From: a bacterium SCSIO 12741
Lineage (GTDB): Bacteria > Bacteroidota > Bacteroidia > Flavobacteriales_G > Salibacteraceae
Direction of reading: 5' to 3'
DNA length: 64,000 bases
NCBI GenBank assembly: GCA_024398055.1
Contig: CP073749.1
Span: forward strand, 2,418,594 to 2,482,593
Part shown: piece after piece, positions 60,391 to 64,000 of the stretch
Layout of the letters: each line of letters opens with the position of its first letter
Numbering within the stretch: the stretch's first letter is position 1
Notes under the pieces: generated by a model
What the model saw: the letters and a program-made list of their open reading frames with translations, nothing else
Told to the model about the DNA's origin: nothing
Database searches by the model: none
Translations under genes and position numbers: made by a program

Positions 60391-61497
60391 ATGCGAATAG
60401 TATTTATCATACTCCTCATTATCCACGCCTCGATCCATTTATTCGGATTTCTCAAGGCCTTTGGATTCGCTGAATTCGAGGCGTTAAAGCAACCGATTAC
60501 AAAAGGTTTAGGCCTATTCTGGTTACTTGCTTTTGGCTTACTTCTCGCTACGGCGATAGCTTTTCTGATGTCCTCAGAGCGGTGGTGGATTATCTCCTTC
60601 TTCGCTTTAGTTGTTTCCCAGGTTCTCGTTTTCTGGTTTTGGTCGGATGCGAAGTATGGTACAGTGCTCAATCTTCTCATTCTAATACCCACGATACTCG
60701 GCTATGCTGATTTCAGTTTTCAGAAGAGGCTTGGTTTGGAAAGGGCTGAGTTGTTCGATCAAACCCAATTTCTGGATCAGAATTTAGTGAGGCCGGCCGA
60801 TGTTTCAGTCTTGCCGCCTGCCGTTAAAAAATGGCTTATGAATAGTGGGGTGGTGGGTAAGAAAAGAGCTTCCAATGTTTACCTCGTTCAGGAACTTCAA
60901 CTTCGATTAAAGCCTGATCAGTCTGAATGGAACTATGGAAAAGCCGATCAGTATTTTTCGATTGAACCACCGTCTTTTCATTGGAAGATGAACATGGATA
61001 TGAATGCCTTGATGAGCGTGGCAGGCAGAGATCAATACAAAGAGGGAAAAGGGGAGATGCTTATTAAAATACAATCCTTAATTCCCGTAGCTGATGCCAA
61101 AGAGGATAAGAAAATTGATCAAGCCACACTACAGCGCTACTTAGCTGAGATGGTTTGGTTTCCCTCCGCAGCGCTGAGTTCGTACGTAAAGTGGGAACAC
61201 CTAGATGAACACTCAGCCAAAGCAACTTTCAGTTATCAAGGAGTAACTGGATCGGGTGTTTTTCATTTTGATGAGGCCGGTGCATTCCAAAAGTTTGTGG
61301 CCATGCGTTACAAAGATGCCAAGGATCCTAAGCCCACAGAATGGATCGTGTCTGCGCTAAAAACCGAGGAGAAAAACGGAATAAAAATTCCAACCGAATG
61401 TGAGGCCAGTTGGACCTTAGAGAATGGGTCGTGGACCTGGCTTAAGCTGAGAATTGTGCAACTGACCTACAATGTAGAAAAACAAGGTTCTATTTAA
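60391..61497 (+). CDS. DUF6544-like membrane protein
   Basis: Protein of 368 residues. The N-terminus has three to four transmembrane helices (IVFIILLIIHASIHLFGF, LGLFWLLAFGLLLATAIAFL, WWIISFFALVVSQVLVFWFW, LNLLILIPTILGYADF). A soluble domain follows (LPPAVKKWLMNSGVVGKKRASNVYLVQELQLRLKPDQSEW, FHWKMNMDMNALMSVAGRDQYKEGKGEMLIKIQSLIPVADAK, AEMVWFPSAALSSYVKWEHL), which fits DUF6544. The activity is unknown. It ends 8 bases into the convergent TetR gene. Confidence 0.75.
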   Translation: MRIVFIILLIIHASIHLFGFLKAFGFAEFEALKQPITKGLGLFWLLAFGLLLATAIAFLMSSERWWIISFFALVVSQVLVFWFWSDAKYGTVLNLLILIPTILGYADFSFQKRLGLERAELFDQTQFLDQNLVRPADVSVLPPAVKKWLMNSGVVGKKRASNVYLVQELQLRLKPDQSEWNYGKADQYFSIEPPSFHWKMNMDMNALMSVAGRDQYKEGKGEMLIKIQSLIPVADAKEDKKIDQATLQRYLAEMVWFPSAALSSYVKWEHLDEHSAKATFSYQGVTGSGVFHFDEAGAFQKFVAMRYKDAKDPKPTEWIVSALKTEEKNGIKIPTECEASWTLENGSWTWLKLRIVQLTYNVEKQGSI

Positions 61498-62119
61498 ACA
61501 CTCCGGGCAGCAGTTTTCTGTATTGTTTTTGACCATCCTTGGTTAAGTAAGGATAGAGGATTATCATGAGGTGTTGGGTTTGATTCTCAATAAAACGTTC
61601 ATCCAGATTTACGTCATAGGTGGCCGAGTTGTAGATACAGGTATTACTGAAGCCAATCATTCTTTCGATCAACAACTTACGCTCGTTTTCATATCCGAAG
61701 TCGCTCAAAATTCCTTGGCTCATCAAGTAATCAAACAAATAGATGTAGCCTTGAAAACGATGTTCGTAAACCTTTTTATAGTGGGCTCTTATCTTTTCAT
61801 TGAGCCGCAATAGGCGGTACATATCTGTCCAAAAGAAGCGGTAGTCGACCATCCGTTTTAGGCTTTGAAATATGTCCTGGTACATCATTTCAAGTGTGAT
61901 TTCAGATTCGCCTAAACGCTTAACTCGATCATCAAACTCCTCCACCATTTCAAAGTAGAGGGCTTCCAATATGTCTTCTCTTTTTTTAAAGTGATAATTC
62001 AGATTACCGGAGCTCATGTTTAATTTTTGAGCAATCATTCTGATAGTCACTTCACTAAAGCCTTTTTCGTTGAACAATTGTTTGGATTCGGATAGTATTC
62101 TTGACTTGGTATTATTCAT
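61490..62119 (-). CDS. TetR-family transcriptional regulator
   Basis: Protein of 209 residues from the ATG at 62119 (MNNTKSRILSESKQLFNEKGFSEVTIRMIAQKLNMSSGNLNYHFKKREDILEALY), which is the TetR helix-turn-helix; the longer frame runs into the divergent hydrolase. The C-terminal part is helical and fits the ligand-binding domain. It diverges from the hydrolase gene, and two identical 16-bp direct repeats lie in the 48 bases between them, so it probably represses the hydrolase and itself. Confidence 0.9.
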   Translation of the reverse strand: MNNTKSRILSESKQLFNEKGFSEVTIRMIAQKLNMSSGNLNYHFKKREDILEALYFEMVEEFDDRVKRLGESEITLEMMYQDIFQSLKRMVDYRFFWTDMYRLLRLNEKIRAHYKKVYEHRFQGYIYLFDYLMSQGILSDFGYENERKLLIERMIGFSNTCIYNSATYDVNLDERFIENQTQHLMIILYPYLTKDGQKQYRKLLPGVFK

Positions 62120-62121
62120 TA

Positions 62122-62165
62122 GTAAACTTGTCCTAATTTGCTTAGATTTGTAAACTTGTCCTAAT
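62122..62165. promoter_or_regulatory. Two 16-bp direct repeats between TetR and hydrolase
   Basis: GTAAACTTGTCCTAAT occurs at 62122-62137 and again at 62150-62165, 28 bases apart, filling almost the whole divergent gap. They lie between the two start codons and are probably TetR binding sites, though TetR sites are usually inverted repeats. Confidence 0.65.
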
Positions 62166-62167
62166 AT

Positions 62168-63112
62168 ATGAAGCTTAAAGAAAACGCAATCATTTTGGCA
62201 TGTATTCTTTGTGCCATTAACTCCATTTATTCTCAAAACCTGGATAAAATGCCATCATTGTTCAAATCCGAAGAAGGAAAAAATGCAATTCTTAAACTTT
62301 ATGACACCAAACTCTCGAGTTTAGGGGTTGAATATGAATATGAAACTGTGAATACGAGTTTTGGTAAGACCAATATTATCGTCTGTGGAAGCCCAGCCAA
62401 CCCTCCAATCATTTTGGTGCATGGCTCCAATGGATGTGCACCGGTGGCTCTTGAGACCTACTCCAATTTGCATAAATCTTATCGCGTGTATGCCGTCGAT
62501 GTATTGGCACAACCTAATAAGAGTTCCGAGACGCGACTCAATATGAAAGATGATTCCTACGGGAAATGGATGAATGAGATTATCACCAGCCTCAAATTGG
62601 ACTCAGTCACTATGGCCGGATTTTCTTTTGGTGGTTTAGTGATTCTTAAAACCCTGGAATACGATGAAAGTAGAATAAAAGAGGTTTTCCTTTCGGCACC
62701 TGCGTACATTGTTAATGGCAATCCCATTAAAGCTATGTTTAAGGTATTTATTCCAATGAAACGGTACATGAAAACCGAGGATCGGAAGTATGTAGACAAG
62801 TTTCTTGGCGAGGTTTTTACTCAACAAGATGAGTTTGCGATGGAATACTTATCAAAGGTCTTTTTGGAATTTGAGATGGATTTCACTCCAGTTCCAGTGA
62901 TTAAGACCAAAAATGCATTAGAGATAAAAACTCCCATCACCATTTTTGCGGCCCAAAACGACATCATCTTTCCCGGGAGGAAAATGCAGCGAAGGGTATC
63001 CAAAATATTTCCTTCCCTAAAGACTTGCGAGCTCATGGAAAACTCCAAACATGTACAGGATAAGGAACAAAATGAATGGATAGAAAGAATAATTCTAAAC
63101 CAGACTAATTAA
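62168..63112 (+). CDS. Secreted alpha/beta hydrolase
   Basis: Protein of 314 residues with a signal peptide (MKLKENAIILACILCAINSI, ending YSQ) and an alpha/beta-hydrolase fold: PPIILVHGSNGCAP (oxyanion HG), nucleophile MAGFSFGG, ITIFAAQNDIIFPG with the Asp, and SKHVQDKEQ with the His. The substrate is unknown; relatives include esterases and lactonases. The gene begins 2 bases after the second direct repeat and is probably controlled by the divergent TetR regulator. Confidence 0.82.
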   Translation: MKLKENAIILACILCAINSIYSQNLDKMPSLFKSEEGKNAILKLYDTKLSSLGVEYEYETVNTSFGKTNIIVCGSPANPPIILVHGSNGCAPVALETYSNLHKSYRVYAVDVLAQPNKSSETRLNMKDDSYGKWMNEIITSLKLDSVTMAGFSFGGLVILKTLEYDESRIKEVFLSAPAYIVNGNPIKAMFKVFIPMKRYMKTEDRKYVDKFLGEVFTQQDEFAMEYLSKVFLEFEMDFTPVPVIKTKNALEIKTPITIFAAQNDIIFPGRKMQRRVSKIFPSLKTCELMENSKHVQDKEQNEWIERIILNQTN

Positions 63113-63215
63113 ACGAGATAGCCTTTCTTCGAGTCAACTATTATAGTGAGATTTGAGGTCATACTACGTTCAATTTGACGTTATAGAATCAATCATCAAA
63201 GTACGAAATAGGCCG

Positions 63216-63434
63216 ATGGATCAGGAAATCAGACAAAAGATAATCGCGGTTTGCGATCAGAAGATTGCGAAAAAAGGAGAGGGTGTAGGTGTTTCGTTCT
63301 ACGCCTTTTTTGAGAATAAAAACACCCACCCAAAACGCTTAATGGAAGTGGCTGAATGGTGGATATGGAAGCATAAACTCGATCACTTTGAAAAAGCCGT
63401 CAAGATCAAAGAGATGGTCCAAAATGGTTTGTAG
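63216..63434 (+). CDS. DUF6500-like small protein
   Basis: Protein of 72 residues from the ATG at 63216 (MDQEIRQKIIAVCDQKIAKKGEG); upstream the frame stays open to a TTG with unconserved residues. The body VGVSFYAFFENKNTHPKRLMEVAEWWIWKHKLDHFEKAVKIKEMVQ resembles DUF6500. It is short, helical and cytosolic. The function is unknown. Confidence 0.7.
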   Translation: MDQEIRQKIIAVCDQKIAKKGEGVGVSFYAFFENKNTHPKRLMEVAEWWIWKHKLDHFEKAVKIKEMVQNGL

Positions 63435-63468
63435 GAAGTGCCCTTTCTAAGCCTTCGACGGTACCGAT

Positions 63469-64000
63469 TTAAGGGCTTAGATGAAAGGAGCGAAATTCCA
63501 CTTGGTCCATGGATTTGATGTCATCGGGAATTCCCTCATCATGAATGATAACCCGGTATCCTCGATGAACCAAGTCTTCAATTTCGGCTCTATTGGGGAG
63601 ATGAGAATAGACCGTAAGGTTGGTATAAAACATGGCCTCAATATTCCTTTCGTAGTTCAACAAAACTCCTTTTTCGATGGGTTCTTTTCCCAGGGAACGA
63701 AGCTCAATAGCCCATTGGGGATTTTTGATCCGATCATCAAAAGGTTTCATTCGCTCCACTCCATATCGGGCGGGTAGAAAGATGAAAAGGAAAAGTAGCA
63801 GTTGCGCCACCCAAGGATAGGTGAATTTTTCTCGATTTTCCTGAACCCAACCATAGAATTCAGCGGTGATTAAAAACAGAGCTGGTGCCGTGAAGACCAA
63901 ATATCCCTGCATCTTGGTTTTGGCCATAGAAAACACCAGTAAAGGAATGACGAACCACAAAAGGAGAGCCATCCGTCGGTAATTCTGAGGGGACTTAATC
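63469..64000 (-). CDS. GT39-like membrane glycosyltransferase, C-terminal part
   Basis: The gene runs off the right edge of the window (frame open to 64000). The visible 176 residues contain RRMALLLWFVIPLLVFSMAKTKMQGYLVFTAPALFLITA and WVAQLLLFLFIFLPARYG, then a soluble tail. SMAKTKMQGYL matches the PMT/ArnT-type family (dolichyl-phosphate-mannose transferases; the usual SLAKTKLHWYL), which glycosylate lipids or proteins from lipid-linked sugars. Most of the membrane core lies outside the window. Confidence 0.75.
   Translation of the reverse strand, partial: IKSPQNYRRMALLLWFVIPLLVFSMAKTKMQGYLVFTAPALFLITAEFYGWVQENREKFTYPWVAQLLLFLFIFLPARYGVERMKPFDDRIKNPQWAIELRSLGKEPIEKGVLLNYERNIEAMFYTNLTVYSHLPNRAEIEDLVHRGYRVIIHDEGIPDDIKSMDQVEFRSFHLSP

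Overview
The window looks like chromosome of a member of the Bacteroidota, most likely a marine, Flavobacteriales-type bacterium. The signs are C-terminal type IX secretion (T9SS) sorting domains, many short lipoproteins with SxC/AxC lipoboxes, LytTR response regulators paired with propeller or TPR histidine kinases, a TTTG-N18-TAnnTTTG promoter before a tRNA, almost no Shine-Dalgarno sequences, and the MoxR/DUF58/DUF4350/DUF4129/SpoIIM/RDD block typical of this phylum. No rRNA, CRISPR array, transposase or prophage was seen.

Layout. 1-1000: end of a TPR protein and two small Cys-rich lipoproteins. 1032-4265: SpoU-type RNA methyltransferase and mutS, the latter frameshifted at a G5 run. 4273-5080: tRNA-Gly and tRNA-Leu, then a small GIY-YIG gene closed by a damaged second copy of the tRNA-Leu 3' half, and a cluster of palindromes. 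5174-8148: VOC lipoprotein, a membrane pair and a T9SS cargo protein. 8347-16969: two LytTR two-component pairs around two tandem EGF-like lipoproteins. 17121-31550: band-7 lipoprotein, NHL-type T9SS protein, the MoxR operon, RDD proteins, an EreA/ChaN-like protein and a bestrophin. 31653-33320: a protein-arginine-deiminase-like protein. 33537-38733: small regulator/enzyme modules (Crp-DJ-1, AraC-SDR, SDR). 38806-40718: two tandem PKD lipoproteins. 40999-42446: an A+T-rich overlapping gene pair of unknown role. 42654-50127: lipoprotein and membrane proteins, a third LytTR pair, a T9SS protein and an S74 tail-fibre-like protein that is also frameshifted. 50263-53774: PDZ-hydrolase, DUF2911 protein and AraC regulator. 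53964-58079: the most interesting operon, coding for a CarH-like B12-binding protein, a soluble PAS-type histidine kinase, a ferredoxin-dependent bilin reductase-like protein and a haem oxygenase. 58136-60352: two unknown proteins, the second with a HEPN-like RNxxxH motif. 60391-64000: DUF6544 protein, TetR-hydrolase pair, DUF6500 protein and the end of a GT39-like glycosyltransferase.

How the genes may work together. The 53964-58079 genes overlap and appear to form one operon able to open haem to biliverdin, reduce that bilin, and signal through a cobalamin-binding protein and a kinase, which suggests a photosensory or tetrapyrrole-sensing module. An 18-bp perfect palindrome lies 32 bp before its first gene. 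A GGTTAATTT-N8-ACTAAACT motif occurs before this operon, before the unknown gene at 58136 and before the A+T-rich pair at 40999, which hints at a shared regulator. Three genes (mutS, the S74 protein and the PAS kinase) are each restored by adding one G to a G5 run, so sequencing error or G-tract slippage must be settled before their state is interpreted.
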